64,000 nt of DNA from Enterovibrio norvegicus DSM 15893 (GCF_900115495.1 NZ_FOWR01000018.1:1-64000), one strand, 5' to 3'. Counted from the first letter of the stretch, positions 30,207 through 38,981 are shown. Made by a program: numbers and translations. Notes: generated from the letters alone by a model not told the origin.

Positions 30207-31242
30207 TGAGCGGTGCTCCTCCGATGTTCGGCTTGTGATCAGGCGTTGGCTTATCCTCATGTTCAGGCGAGTGCGACACCTTTTCTCCCGTGACTTCTTC
30301 GTACCAAAGATCATGGTGTTCTTTAGCCCAGGTCTCATCCACTTCGCCCGTGACCATGCCTTCGAGTGCGCCTTCCATCCCGAACAAGCCGATGTAGATA
30401 TGGAAAACAAAACCACAAATCAGGATCAACGCGGAGAGCATATGAACAAGGTTCGACACTTCCATGTCACTGCGCGTTTGACCGAAGATAGGGAAATCCA
30501 AAATCAATCCACTCACGGCAGCAATCGCACCAAACACAATCAACAGCCAGTAAATGGCTTTTTCACCACCATTTGAAAAACCTGCCGAAGGGTGCGTGCC
30601 TTTGTGTTTGCCCACCATGCCACCCAGCTTCATGAACCAGCTCACGTCGGTTTTGTTAAACAAAGATTTACGCCACCACTTGAGGAGCACAAAGATCAGC
30701 AAAATGAAGAACAATGGGCCGATGTAGTTGTGGTATTGCTTCGCCAGCATCACGATGCCGCCCCACAAAGCTTCTGGCACATAGGGTTTCAAAAAGTGTT
30801 TGCCATACACCAGCATCAAGCCGCTCAACGCAAGCGTGAGGAAGGTAAACGCCATGCTCCAGTGCAGCGCTCTGTCCCAACGAGACCAGCGCTTGAGCTT
30901 TTTACCGGTTCTGGGTTTGCTGAGCATCAAGGGGCCAACAAACACGTACGCCATGATCACCAATGCAATACTGCCAAAAATAGCGACCGCCGCTGCTGGC
31001 GACATCCATTTTTCTTTCAAAATGAACCAGGTTTCGCCGGGGGTATTAATCAGCACACCATGTTCAGGCGATTGCGAGGTGGTATACCCTTCTTCCCCCG
31101 CGCGGATCTGTCGCCACACATCGGCGCCCACCAATTGCACCATTTCTTTCGACGGCTTCACTGACTCAGCGTCATCAGCAACACTGGCGGGAACCCAACA
31201 GGTCGCTATCACCATCAACATGGCGAGCAATGTTTTCAACAT
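30199..31242 (-). CDS. fdhC: formate dehydrogenase cytochrome b subunit
   Basis: The 347-residue protein starts with a signal peptide (residues 1-22), a periplasmic stretch to about residue 80, then a four-helix cytochrome b556 domain with heme-ligand histidines such as WDRALHWSMAF (His127), KQYHNYIGP (His171) and VHMLSALILICGFVFHIYIG. It passes electrons from FdhB to quinone. The C-terminal tail is hydrophilic and rich in His, Pro and Glu. ATG 31242 follows TAGGAGGAGAT. Confidence 0.9.
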   Translation of the reverse strand: MLKTLLAMLMVIATCWVPASVADDAESVKPSKEMVQLVGADVWRQIRAGEEGYTTSQSPEHGVLINTPGETWFILKEKWMSPAAAVAIFGSIALVIMAYVFVGPLMLSKPRTGKKLKRWSRWDRALHWSMAFTFLTLALSGLMLVYGKHFLKPYVPEALWGGIVMLAKQYHNYIGPLFFILLIFVLLKWWRKSLFNKTDVSWFMKLGGMVGKHKGTHPSAGFSNGGEKAIYWLLIVFGAIAAVSGLILDFPIFGQTRSDMEVSNLVHMLSALILICGFVFHIYIGLFGMEGALEGMVTGEVDETWAKEHHDLWYEEVTGEKVSHSPEHEDKPTPDHKPNIGGAPLND

Positions 31243-31291
31243 ATCTCCTCCTAAACAGCGACGTATAACGTCACTGCCATGTCGATAATCA

Positions 31292-31897
31292 TTAGCTTTT
31301 CGTTGCGTCGTAAGCCAAGTCTTCACCATTGGTCCAGCCTGCGCCTTTCGCACCACGCTCAACCACGCGTTGGCGGAAAATGTCAGAGACTTTTGCTGCA
31401 TCACCCGCTAGCAAAGCTTTGGTAGAACAGAACTCGGCACAAAGCGGCAATTTGCCTTCAGCGATGCGGTTTGCACCATAAAGTTCACGTTCAGCCTCCG
31501 AGCCATCCGGCTCAGGACCGCCCGCACAGAAGGTGCATTTGTCCATTTTGCCCCTTTCGCCAAACGCCTCTTCTTTAGGAAACTGTGGCGCACCAAACGG
31601 GCAAGCAAACAAACAGTAGCCGCAACCTATGCACAGGTCTTTGTTGTGCAGCACGATGCCATCATCGGTGCGATAAAAACAATCAGCGGGACACACTGCC
31701 ATGCAAGGCGCATCAGTACAGTGCATACACGCCACAGAGATGGAATTCTCCCCCGGCACACCATCATTCAAAGTAACAACGCGTCGACGCTGCATGCCCC
31801 AACCCACCGCTTCCGAATTAGCGTTCTTACACGCAGTGACACAACCATTACACTCGATGCAGCGCTTGGTATCACACAGAAATTTCATATTCGCCAT
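31292..31897 (-). CDS. fdhB: formate dehydrogenase iron-sulfur subunit
   Basis: The 201-residue ferredoxin-like subunit has four cysteine groups for [4Fe-4S] clusters: CIECNGCVTACK, CMHCTDAPCMAVCP, CIGCGYCLFACP and CTFC...CAEFC. It carries electrons from FdhA to the cytochrome. There is no signal peptide of its own, so it is probably co-exported with the Tat-bearing alpha subunit. Start ATG 31897 behind AGGAGATC. Confidence 0.93.
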   Translation of the reverse strand: MANMKFLCDTKRCIECNGCVTACKNANSEAVGWGMQRRRVVTLNDGVPGENSISVACMHCTDAPCMAVCPADCFYRTDDGIVLHNKDLCIGCGYCLFACPFGAPQFPKEEAFGERGKMDKCTFCAGGPEPDGSEAERELYGANRIAEGKLPLCAEFCSTKALLAGDAAKVSDIFRQRVVERGAKGAGWTNGEDLAYDATKS

Positions 31898-31911
31898 AAC
31901 GTGATCTCCTA

Positions 31912-34767
31912 TTACGCTGCGCTGATTTTGCAAAGGGTGACTTTCGTTTCCTGCATCAAAGTAACAGGGTCGTAGCCATAGGTTGTGGCGGTATTGGCTG
32001 CCTCGCCAATCACATACGGGTCGGCACCTTCTGGGTATCTCGAACGCAGGTCTTCACCTTCGAACTTGCCGCCAAAATGGAATGGCATGAATGCGAGCCC
32101 TTCTTTCACGCGGCGGGTGACCATGGCTTTCACTTTCACTCTGCCCTGCTCTGCCCCTTCAACCCACACATCGTTACCATCGCGAATGCCCAAGTTGTTG
32201 GCATCCACAGGGTGAATTTCGACAAACATTTCTTGTTGAAGCTCAGCAAGCCAAGGGTTTGAGCGGGTTTCCTCGCCGCCCCCTTCGTATTCCACCAAGC
32301 GACCGGATGTGAGAATGATGGGGTACTCTTTCGAAACATCGTTGTCTTGAATCGACTTGTACAACGTAGGAAGACGGTAGATGTCCACTTTGTCATTCCA
32401 TGTGGCGTATTCAGGCAACAAGTCGCGACGCGGTGTATACAGCGGCTCGCGGTGAAGCGGCACGCGATCGGGGAAGGTCCACACAATGGCTCTGGCTTTC
32501 GCGTTGCCGTAAGGAATACAGCCATGCTTAATGGCGACACGCTGAATGCCCCCTGACAGATCGGTTTTCCAGTTTTTGCCTTCCGCCGCGGCTTTTTCTT
32601 CCGCCGTGAGTTCATCCCACCAGCCAAGCTGCTTGAGCATTTTGTCGGTAAACTCGGGGAAGCCATCTTCCAGTTCACAGCCTTTCGAATAGCTATCGAC
32701 GGCCAGCAAGTTCTTGCCTTCGTATTCCACGCCAAAACGTGCGCGGAAGTTACCGCCACCTCGCGCCACTTCTTTGGATGTGTCGTAAAGAATATGGCTG
32801 CCCGGGTGCTTCATTTCCGGCGTGCCCCAACAAGGCCAAGGCAAGCCGTAGGTTTCCCCGTTGACAGGCCCACCCTCGGCTTCAAGCGATGTGTTGTTGA
32901 AGGTATGCCAGTTCTGTTGGTGGGTTTTAATGCGCTCTGGGCTTTGGCCGGTATAACCGATCGTCCACATGCCTTTGTTGAACTCTCGCGTAATGTCTTC
33001 AATCACGGGCTCATTGTTTTTCACGTCGATGTGCTTAAACAATTGATCTGAAAAACCCAGCTTATTGGAGAGTAAATACATGATGGTGTGGTCTGGTTTT
33101 GAATCGAACAAAGGTTCGATAACCTGATCACGCCATTGCAGTGAACGGTTAGATGCAGTGACAGAGCCAAAGGTCTCAAACTGTGTGGTGGATGGCAGCA
33201 AATACACGCCATCAGTGCGGTCGTTCATGACAGCAGCGACGGTCGGATACGGGTCAACAATTACCATCATGTCGAGTTTTTGCATGGCTTTGCGCATTTC
33301 AGGACCACGGGTCTGAGAGTTCACCGCATGTCCCCAGTAGAACATGGCGCGGATGTTCTCTTTCTGCGCGATCTTGTCTTTGTCTTCCAGCACACCGTCA
33401 ATCCAACGTGAAACAGGAATGCCGTTGCTGTTCATGGGTTTTGACCCGTTGTAAACCGTTGGGTCGAAGCGGTCTTGAACCCAAGTGAAATCCACATCCC
33501 ACACTTGTGACCAATGCTTCCACGCACCGTCGGACAAACCGTAATAGCCCGGAAGGGTGTGAGAGAGCACGCCTAAATCGGTCGCGCCTTGCACATTATC
33601 GTGACCGCGGAAGATGTTCGCACCGCCGCCAGATTTGCCCATGTTACCGAGCGCGAGTTCCAGTACGCAGTATGCACGGGTGTTGTTGTTACCCGTCGTA
33701 TGTTGCGTACCGCCCATGCACCACACCACGCAACCCGGACGGTTTTCAGAGAGGATTTTCGCGGCATTGTACATGTCTTCACGCCCGACACCGGACACGC
33801 GTTCGACTTCTTCTGGCGTCCAGTTCGCAACTTCTTGGCGGATTTCATCCATGCCGAACACGCGCTGGCGAATGAATTCTTTGTCTTCCCACTGATTGTC
33901 AAAAATGTGCCAGAGCAGCCCCCAAATAAAGGCGATGTCCGTTCCCGGACGCAATTGCACAAAGTGGTCACCTTTTGCGGCAGTGCGGGTGCGGCGCGGA
34001 TCAGCGACGACAATTTTGCAGCCGCTCTTTTCCTTCGCGATTAGAATATGCTGCATCGCGACAGGGTGTGCTTCCGCAGGGTTTGAGCCAACAAACAACA
34101 TGGATTTGCAGTTGTGCATGTCATTGAAAGAGTTGGTCATGGCCCCGTAGCCCCACGTATTGGCAACACCTGCAACCGTGGTGGAGTGACAAATTCGAGC
34201 TTGGTGATCGACGTTGTTGGTGCCCCACAGTGAAGCCATTTTGCGGAACAAATACGCCTGTTCATTGCTGTGTTTCGCCGACCCTAGGAAATACACCGAA
34301 TCGGGCCCCGACTCTTTGCGGATATCCATGACCTTGTCGCCGATTTCGTCGATGGCTTGATCCCACGTGATTTTCTGCCACTTACCATCTACCAGCTTCA
34401 TCGGGTATTTCAATCGACGTTCACCGTGCCCGTGTTCACGCAACGCCGCGCCTTTGGCGCAGTGGCCTCCGGCATTGAAAGGATGATCGAATGCAGGCTC
34501 TTGGTCAGTCCATACGCCATCTTGTACGTATGCATAGACGCCACAGCCCACGGAACAATGCGAGCATATGGTACGTTTCACTTCGACAGGTTTGTTAGGG
34601 TCAACGTCTTTGGCAGTTGCTTTTTTCATCATACCGGGCGCAAACATGCCCGCCGCTGCGATGCCGCCTGCGGTGGCCAAGGTTGAATTGCGCATAAAGG
34701 TTCGACGGGATACCCCAAGCTGTTTTTCATCCTTGCTGACTGAGTCAGAGCGTTTGGTTAATTTCAT
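31912..34767 (-). CDS. fdhA: formate dehydrogenase catalytic (Mo/W) subunit, Tat-exported, Cys type
   Basis: The 951-residue oxidoreductase of the DMSO reductase family has a Tat signal (SRRTFMR, Arg21-Arg22), an N-terminal [4Fe-4S] site (Cys68, Cys71, Cys75, Cys103) and bis-MGD domains. The metal ligand is Cys193 in ARICHSTTVAG, where selenocysteine stands in E. coli FdnG, followed by the conserved His194. It oxidises formate to CO2 in the periplasm. There is one continuous frame and no UGA codon. The neighbouring tungstate transporter raises the chance that the metal is tungsten. ATG 34767 follows GGATGGAG. Confidence 0.94.
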   Translation of the reverse strand: MKLTKRSDSVSKDEKQLGVSRRTFMRNSTLATAGGIAAAGMFAPGMMKKATAKDVDPNKPVEVKRTICSHCSVGCGVYAYVQDGVWTDQEPAFDHPFNAGGHCAKGAALREHGHGERRLKYPMKLVDGKWQKITWDQAIDEIGDKVMDIRKESGPDSVYFLGSAKHSNEQAYLFRKMASLWGTNNVDHQARICHSTTVAGVANTWGYGAMTNSFNDMHNCKSMLFVGSNPAEAHPVAMQHILIAKEKSGCKIVVADPRRTRTAAKGDHFVQLRPGTDIAFIWGLLWHIFDNQWEDKEFIRQRVFGMDEIRQEVANWTPEEVERVSGVGREDMYNAAKILSENRPGCVVWCMGGTQHTTGNNNTRAYCVLELALGNMGKSGGGANIFRGHDNVQGATDLGVLSHTLPGYYGLSDGAWKHWSQVWDVDFTWVQDRFDPTVYNGSKPMNSNGIPVSRWIDGVLEDKDKIAQKENIRAMFYWGHAVNSQTRGPEMRKAMQKLDMMVIVDPYPTVAAVMNDRTDGVYLLPSTTQFETFGSVTASNRSLQWRDQVIEPLFDSKPDHTIMYLLSNKLGFSDQLFKHIDVKNNEPVIEDITREFNKGMWTIGYTGQSPERIKTHQQNWHTFNNTSLEAEGGPVNGETYGLPWPCWGTPEMKHPGSHILYDTSKEVARGGGNFRARFGVEYEGKNLLAVDSYSKGCELEDGFPEFTDKMLKQLGWWDELTAEEKAAAEGKNWKTDLSGGIQRVAIKHGCIPYGNAKARAIVWTFPDRVPLHREPLYTPRRDLLPEYATWNDKVDIYRLPTLYKSIQDNDVSKEYPIILTSGRLVEYEGGGEETRSNPWLAELQQEMFVEIHPVDANNLGIRDGNDVWVEGAEQGRVKVKAMVTRRVKEGLAFMPFHFGGKFEGEDLRSRYPEGADPYVIGEAANTATTYGYDPVTLMQETKVTLCKISAA

Positions 34768-34791
34768 GGTCAAACTCCATCCATCGCAGGG

Positions 34792-35001
34792 TTATAGGGA
34801 ATCGTAGTAATCGCGTATATGTTGCGTTTCACGATAGCCAGACTTGGGCGTTTCTTCGGGGCTCACGACGTCCACATCCGCTTGCGCAGACGTGCTAACC
34901 ACAGATGCCGCTGCGCTTGCTGCCGCAGCAACGCCCAATCCTTTGAGGAACTCGCGCCGTTTTTCGTTGGGTTGTGCACTGTCTTTCTTGTTCTCTGACA
35001 T
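34792..35001 (-). CDS. formate dehydrogenase region Tat-signal protein
   Basis: The 69-residue protein is little more than a twin-arginine signal (EKRREFLKGLGVAAAASAAA) plus 27 residues ending GYRETQHIRDYYDSL. It matches the small formate-dehydrogenase-region Tat family, found next to fdhA in many proteobacteria. Its role is unknown; a tiny exported partner of the enzyme is the usual guess. Confidence 0.85.
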   Translation of the reverse strand: MSENKKDSAQPNEKRREFLKGLGVAAAASAAASVVSTSAQADVDVVSPEETPKSGYRETQHIRDYYDSL

Positions 35002-35064
35002 GACTTGCTCCTTTGTTCTTATTCGTCCAACACTCAGCGACCACTGGGTTTTCGCGGGCTCTGC

Positions 35065-35679
35065 TCACCAAGGGCGTTGGGTAAAGCGTATTTTTTCTAT
35101 CATCAAAAACTGCTGTGCAAGCTCAGCCACCGCGGTATAAAACACCGCCGCGTCTGCGCGTTTAATGTCGGTAAAAAGCGTCTCAAACCACGGGGCGACA
35201 TGACGGTTAAAGAAGGCGGCTTGTTGCGTTTCATCCCCTTCTTCCACCAACATGGCCATGACTTCGAGTAACGCAGCAATATGGTCTTCGGGCTCTTTGG
35301 TGTCTTCTTGGCGCTCAAAGCCAAGTTGACGTAAATCTTGGCGAAGCAGCGCGAGCGGCAGTTCCATCAGCGAGCCAGTTAAGTACCAAGACCCAAACGG
35401 CATCACTTCCCCACGCCCTACGCCAATAAACAGCAATTGATATTCATCTGCTGCTTGCACGGGCCGCGTGGTTTTCGCACCCAATTTCAGCACTGACCAC
35501 GCCGCAGCCATGCCCGCAGAATGTTCATCGCCGTCGGTTTCCAATGTTGCCAGCCACGCCAAGGTGCTCTCATCAGGAGCTTGTCGCAGCAGATGCGCTA
35601 ACAGGCTATAAATGTGGTGACGAAGCGGGTTCTCTTCGTTGCTGATATCGTCGACGTTGATCATCTCTTGCATTGCCAT
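35065..35679 (-). CDS. TorD/DmsD-family chaperone for formate dehydrogenase
   Basis: The 204-residue all-alpha protein has the family motif GRGEVMPFGSWYLTGSLMELPL (positions about 110-131) and EPEDHIAALLEVMAMLVEEG. Such chaperones bind the Tat signal of a molybdoenzyme and hold it for cofactor insertion. Its place between the Tat proteins and the polyferredoxin implies FdhA is the client. ATG 35679 follows AGGAGGCG. Confidence 0.88.
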   Translation of the reverse strand: MAMQEMINVDDISNEENPLRHHIYSLLAHLLRQAPDESTLAWLATLETDGDEHSAGMAAAWSVLKLGAKTTRPVQAADEYQLLFIGVGRGEVMPFGSWYLTGSLMELPLALLRQDLRQLGFERQEDTKEPEDHIAALLEVMAMLVEEGDETQQAAFFNRHVAPWFETLFTDIKRADAAVFYTAVAELAQQFLMIEKIRFTQRPW

Positions 35680-35688
35680 CTTCGCCTC

Positions 35689-37464
35689 CTACGCCTTTAT
35701 CTGCTGGTCAGGGTTTTCGATCATGTCTGCGACCATGTCGCGCACTCGGCAGTCTTCGCACATCGATAAACGTTTGATGGCGTCATCTTGGAAATGGCTG
35801 TGGTTGCGAAGGCGTTCGATCAACATGTTGACCATGGAGACGGGTGCGAAAGGCTTACCGCAACTGATGCATTCTGCGGCTTCCTCTTCATGCAGGGTTT
35901 GGCGTTGCTGACGGGATGCACTGTCCCAGTTATATCTGGGTGTTAACGAGATAACCGATTCAGGACAGCTTTGTTCGCAGAGGCCGCATTGCACGCAATC
36001 TTGCTCCCTGAATGTCATGCCCGGCGTGGTGCCGATGGATTTCAATGCATCAGTCGGACAAACGGTGACACACCCCATGCACAAGGTGCAGCCCGAGGTG
36101 TCGATATCAATGCGACCATACGGGGCGTTTTCAGGCACGGCGACAATGGGGGGCAGTATGTCGGTGTGGGCGGCGAGTAAATCTAGCGCACTCGCGAGTT
36201 TTTCTCGTTTGCTGCCTTCTAATTTTGTACGCGGCGCGTTGTCGTTCGACACATCTGATGACATCACATCGCTGTCGAACAAGGTCGCGTGGCGCAATTC
36301 AGCGACGGGGAGCATGGCAATAAGGTGTGTTTCCAGCCCGAGCGTCTTTAAAAAACGCGCAGCTATGTCCAGTTCTTGCAAAAGCACATGGCGTGTTTTC
36401 GCATGAAGTTGTGATGATTCAGCTAACACCACTTGCGTAGCGCCATACACCAAGGCTGAGAACCAGGTATCAATGCCCACGGATGCCAGTTCTTCCAAAC
36501 GAACGGGAATGACTCGGCTCGGCATTTGCGCGATGGCATTCGCCAATGCGGTTTCGCCCGCGGGAGCCATGTCGTCGTCAGCATAGAAAAGCACGATAGG
36601 TGCGACACCCTCTTTTGCTTGGTAGTGCGTCAAAAGCTGGTGGAGAAAATGCTGTGTGTTGTCGGGATCAGGTAACGCATAGCTAATGGCTTCTGTCGGA
36701 CACGCCGTCGCGCACGACCCCATGCCCTGACACAAATACGGGTTGATGGTGATGGCGCTCTTCACGATATCCAAGGCATCGGCAGGACACGCATCAATGC
36801 AGCGCGTACACCCTTCCAGCCCACGTGATGTATGTGCGCATTTCTCCGTGTCCAAACGGAAAAACTTCGGCTTGTCGAACGTTCCCGTTAAATCAGGGAG
36901 AGCCTCAATGGTCTCCTCTTCTGAGCACAATCCTCGCCCAACAGCGTAATACCCCAAAGGGGGCAACTCAGCTGGATGAATGCCTTGCTCCGTCAAATCC
37001 ACCACCACATCGAAGTGCGGTTGCCCTGTGGTGATAACAGCAAGGTTTTGCGCGTCATGACCAAGCGCACCTTTTTGAGGCTTTCCATCGGCTGCCTCAC
37101 GCACGCCAATCTGCACATCAAAGGCACCGAGAAACCCATCAATCGCGATATCTTTGGCGTAGAACACGGAAAACTCCAGCGGGGTCACCGCGCCGCTACT
37201 TACTCCTTCAGTGCAGAGCAACACGGTATTGGCATGCAGAGAGGGTGGTAGCTTTCGCGCAAAGCGGAAAACCACTGTCGCTGCGCCAGCCACAAGAATA
37301 CGACCGTGACTGTCGAAGCTCACCGTCGGAGGAATGAGGTTTCCCAACGTCACCGTGCTCTGCAACGCATCTTGTCTTGCCATGCCATTGCGATCAGTGT
37401 GTTGTGTAAGAACCTGATTGATTGTTGTTATTGTATTTTCTGTCGACATTGTCTCGTTAGCCAT
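35689..37464 (-). CDS. polyferredoxin of the fdh locus
   Basis: The 591-residue cytoplasmic protein has four ferredoxin-type groups: Cys209/219/222/226, Cys245/251/255, Cys459/462/465/469 and Cys490/493/496/500. Two CxxC pairs near the C-terminus (Cys532/535 and Cys569/572) look like a zinc or cluster site. The middle, residues 290-400, has no cysteines. Orthologues occur beside fdh genes in vibrios and Shewanella, and the function is not settled. I use ATG 37464; Met at 37449 is an alternative. Confidence 0.85.
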   Translation of the reverse strand: MANETMSTENTITTINQVLTQHTDRNGMARQDALQSTVTLGNLIPPTVSFDSHGRILVAGAATVVFRFARKLPPSLHANTVLLCTEGVSSGAVTPLEFSVFYAKDIAIDGFLGAFDVQIGVREAADGKPQKGALGHDAQNLAVITTGQPHFDVVVDLTEQGIHPAELPPLGYYAVGRGLCSEEETIEALPDLTGTFDKPKFFRLDTEKCAHTSRGLEGCTRCIDACPADALDIVKSAITINPYLCQGMGSCATACPTEAISYALPDPDNTQHFLHQLLTHYQAKEGVAPIVLFYADDDMAPAGETALANAIAQMPSRVIPVRLEELASVGIDTWFSALVYGATQVVLAESSQLHAKTRHVLLQELDIAARFLKTLGLETHLIAMLPVAELRHATLFDSDVMSSDVSNDNAPRTKLEGSKREKLASALDLLAAHTDILPPIVAVPENAPYGRIDIDTSGCTLCMGCVTVCPTDALKSIGTTPGMTFREQDCVQCGLCEQSCPESVISLTPRYNWDSASRQQRQTLHEEEAAECISCGKPFAPVSMVNMLIERLRNHSHFQDDAIKRLSMCEDCRVRDMVADMIENPDQQIKA

Positions 37465-37701
37465 AAACACCTGCTTTCCAAGCTGGTTCACCCCATCCTG
37501 CGATATCACGCGAGCTGGTCTGTACTGGCTGTTCTATGCATCCAATCTATTTTTGATTTGTCTATTATTTCAATCACATCATTGGCTGTTGCGACGTTCA
37601 CTCACCTAGGTATTGCTGGCCTAGGCTGGCAGGTGACGCAGAGGAAAATTCAACAGCAATTCAATCTAAACAATGACTTGTCGGTAATGGCTTTTTATAG
37701 A

Positions 37702-37715
37702 GCAAGTACTGAACC
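37702..37715 (-). promoter_or_regulatory. candidate sigma-54 promoter for the polyferredoxin-fdhABC genes
   Basis: On the minus strand the bases read CTGGTTCAGTACTTGCTC: TGG, ten bases between GG and GC, then TTGCT. It lies in the 284-base gap between the DUF3306 gene and the polyferredoxin, with an inverted repeat about 70-110 bases further upstream at 37786-37822. Confidence 0.55.
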
Positions 37716-37748
37716 AGCTTTGAGGGAAGAAAAATGACGAATACGGAG

Positions 37749-38423
37749 TCAGAATCCGTCTGAATTCTTATCCACTCTTTTAGTTGGGACATTTTGACGC
37801 ACGCCGTACGACAAATTGTCCCTATTTTTCTCTAGGGTACTTTTTGTCTCACTCGCTAAGGCGAGGTCAGATTCGCCTTCCTCTTCACCCTCACTTCCGG
37901 TCGCCTCAGCGTTTGCATGTGGGCGTGCTTTTGAATCAGGTGAAGACGCGCATTCTTTCTCAGCGTTTACGGGTGCTTGATCATCACACTCAGTCATCTC
38001 CTCGACGTTTTCTTTCGTCCACTGACGCAGATTCGCCGCCACGTCAGCAGCCAGATTTGCGGTGTTGGAATAATCGAGGTCATAGTCATTCATGCCATCC
38101 AGCACGTTGTAGGCATCGCTTCGAAACAGTTTGCGCAGCGCTGCTTTTTTTACTTCGGATGACACGCCTTTCGCCAGAAACACGGCGGCTGAATCACCTT
38201 CCTGAAGGTTTTCAACGTCGTCCATTGTCGCAGGCGGCGGCAAAGTATCAGCATCTTCACCTTCAGGGCTTTCGCCATGTTCGATGGCATCGGAGAAAGA
38301 AGGCTCTGAGGAGAGAAACTCGCTGTCGGATTGCGTGACGTCTTCGCGGATTTCTTCTGTTTCATCAATCCACTCGCCGCGTTTTTTCGCTGACCAGCGT
38401 TGGAGGAAAGAGTCAGTTGCCAC
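37749..38423 (-). CDS. DUF3306 family protein of the fdh locus
   Basis: The 224-residue protein begins VATDSFLQRWSAKKRGE (GTG start), the recognisable DUF3306 opening, and becomes very acidic and of low complexity towards the C-terminus. The core FRSDAYNVLDGMNDYDLDY is conserved in the family. The function is unknown; it is found only in fdh loci as far as I know. GTG 38423 has GGAGGG just upstream and overlaps the DUF3305 gene by 11 bases. Its 3' end contains the inverted repeat at 37786-37822. Confidence 0.82.
   Translation of the reverse strand: MATDSFLQRWSAKKRGEWIDETEEIREDVTQSDSEFLSSEPSFSDAIEHGESPEGEDADTLPPPATMDDVENLQEGDSAAVFLAKGVSSEVKKAALRKLFRSDAYNVLDGMNDYDLDYSNTANLAADVAANLRQWTKENVEEMTECDDQAPVNAEKECASSPDSKARPHANAEATGSEGEEEGESDLALASETKSTLEKNRDNLSYGVRQNVPTKRVDKNSDGF
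37786..37822. promoter_or_regulatory. inverted repeat, candidate enhancer site for the sigma-54 regulator
   Basis: The arms GGGACATTTTGAC (37786-37798) and GACAAATTGTCCC (37810-37822) form an inverted repeat that agrees at 11 of 13 positions, with an 11-base spacer. It lies in the 3' end of the DUF3306 gene, upstream of the sigma-54-like element at 37702-37715. The left arm with its preceding T recurs exactly at 44417-44430, upstream of tupA. Confidence 0.55.
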
Positions 38424-38865
38424 TTGCCCTCCCCGCGCCTTTGCGTTTTTTCTTGCGGGTTTCCAGCAGCTCACCATGGCGACCAATATAGGCTTCCATC
38501 CACGCTTGGATCGGCAGCGGCATTGGCTCAGAAAGCACCAGATAGTCGCCATCCATAAAACTCGCCGCCCCGGTTTGCGATGCCGTGACTTGTAGAGGTT
38601 TTAGCGATTCATCCTCTTCCACTTCAAAGATGAAAAACAGGTGAGGGTCACGAGAACTGAGGTTAAATCGGTAGTCAGTACGCTCATCTTTAAACAGCAT
38701 CAAAGGCAGCGAATACGCTGATTCTGACAACGTTTCTTGGTTTTTAGGAAGGTGCAAATTTACCAGCGACCACCGCGTTGTATTCCAGCGCCCAACCGTG
38801 ACAATCGTTGTCTCTAAATCGAATTGCAGTAACCATTGTTGTGGGTCTTTAATTATCTCATTCAC
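38413..38865 (-). CDS. DUF3305 family protein of the fdh locus
   Basis: The 150-residue protein fits DUF3305 in context and length, with VGRWNTTRWSLVNLHLP near residue 25 and SRDPHLFFIFEVEED mid-protein. The C-terminus is a basic tail (ETRKKKRKGAGRASGN). It is known from fdh loci next to DUF3306, and its function is unknown. The ATG at 38865 has AAGGAG 11 bases upstream, following the tandem repeat with sigma-54-like elements. Confidence 0.82.
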   Translation of the reverse strand: MNEIIKDPQQWLLQFDLETTIVTVGRWNTTRWSLVNLHLPKNQETLSESAYSLPLMLFKDERTDYRFNLSSRDPHLFFIFEVEEDESLKPLQVTASQTGAASFMDGDYLVLSEPMPLPIQAWMEAYIGRHGELLETRKKKRKGAGRASGN

Positions 38866-38941
38866 ACATCACTCCTTCGTGTTTCCGCAGCGAAATACGC
38901 GCGCTGCAGCAGGGTTTGGCTGACCCTCAAGGTGTCTTTGT

Positions 38942-38981
38942 GCAAAACACATACCAGCGTGGCGCAAAACACATACCAGCG
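38942..38981 (-). promoter_or_regulatory. tandem 22-bp repeat carrying two sigma-54-like promoters
   Basis: GCAAAACACATACCAGCG occurs at 38942-38959 and again, identically, at 38964-38981. On the minus strand each copy reads CGCTGGTATGTGTTTTGC, with GG-N10-GC and TGG/TTGC flanks as in sigma-54 promoters. The copy nearer the gene is followed by A, as the consensus prefers. The start of the DUF3305 gene is 77 bases downstream of the nearer -12 element. Confidence 0.6.

Noticed and set aside
30592-31164. 190-residue plus-strand frame opposite the Fdh cytochrome gene
   Set aside because: His/Gln-rich shadow of a membrane-protein gene with no ribosome site.
37465-37748. FNR box before the polyferredoxin gene
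   Set aside because: TTGATTTGTCTATTATTTCAATCA was considered, but the TTGAT-N4-ATCAA spacing is wrong.
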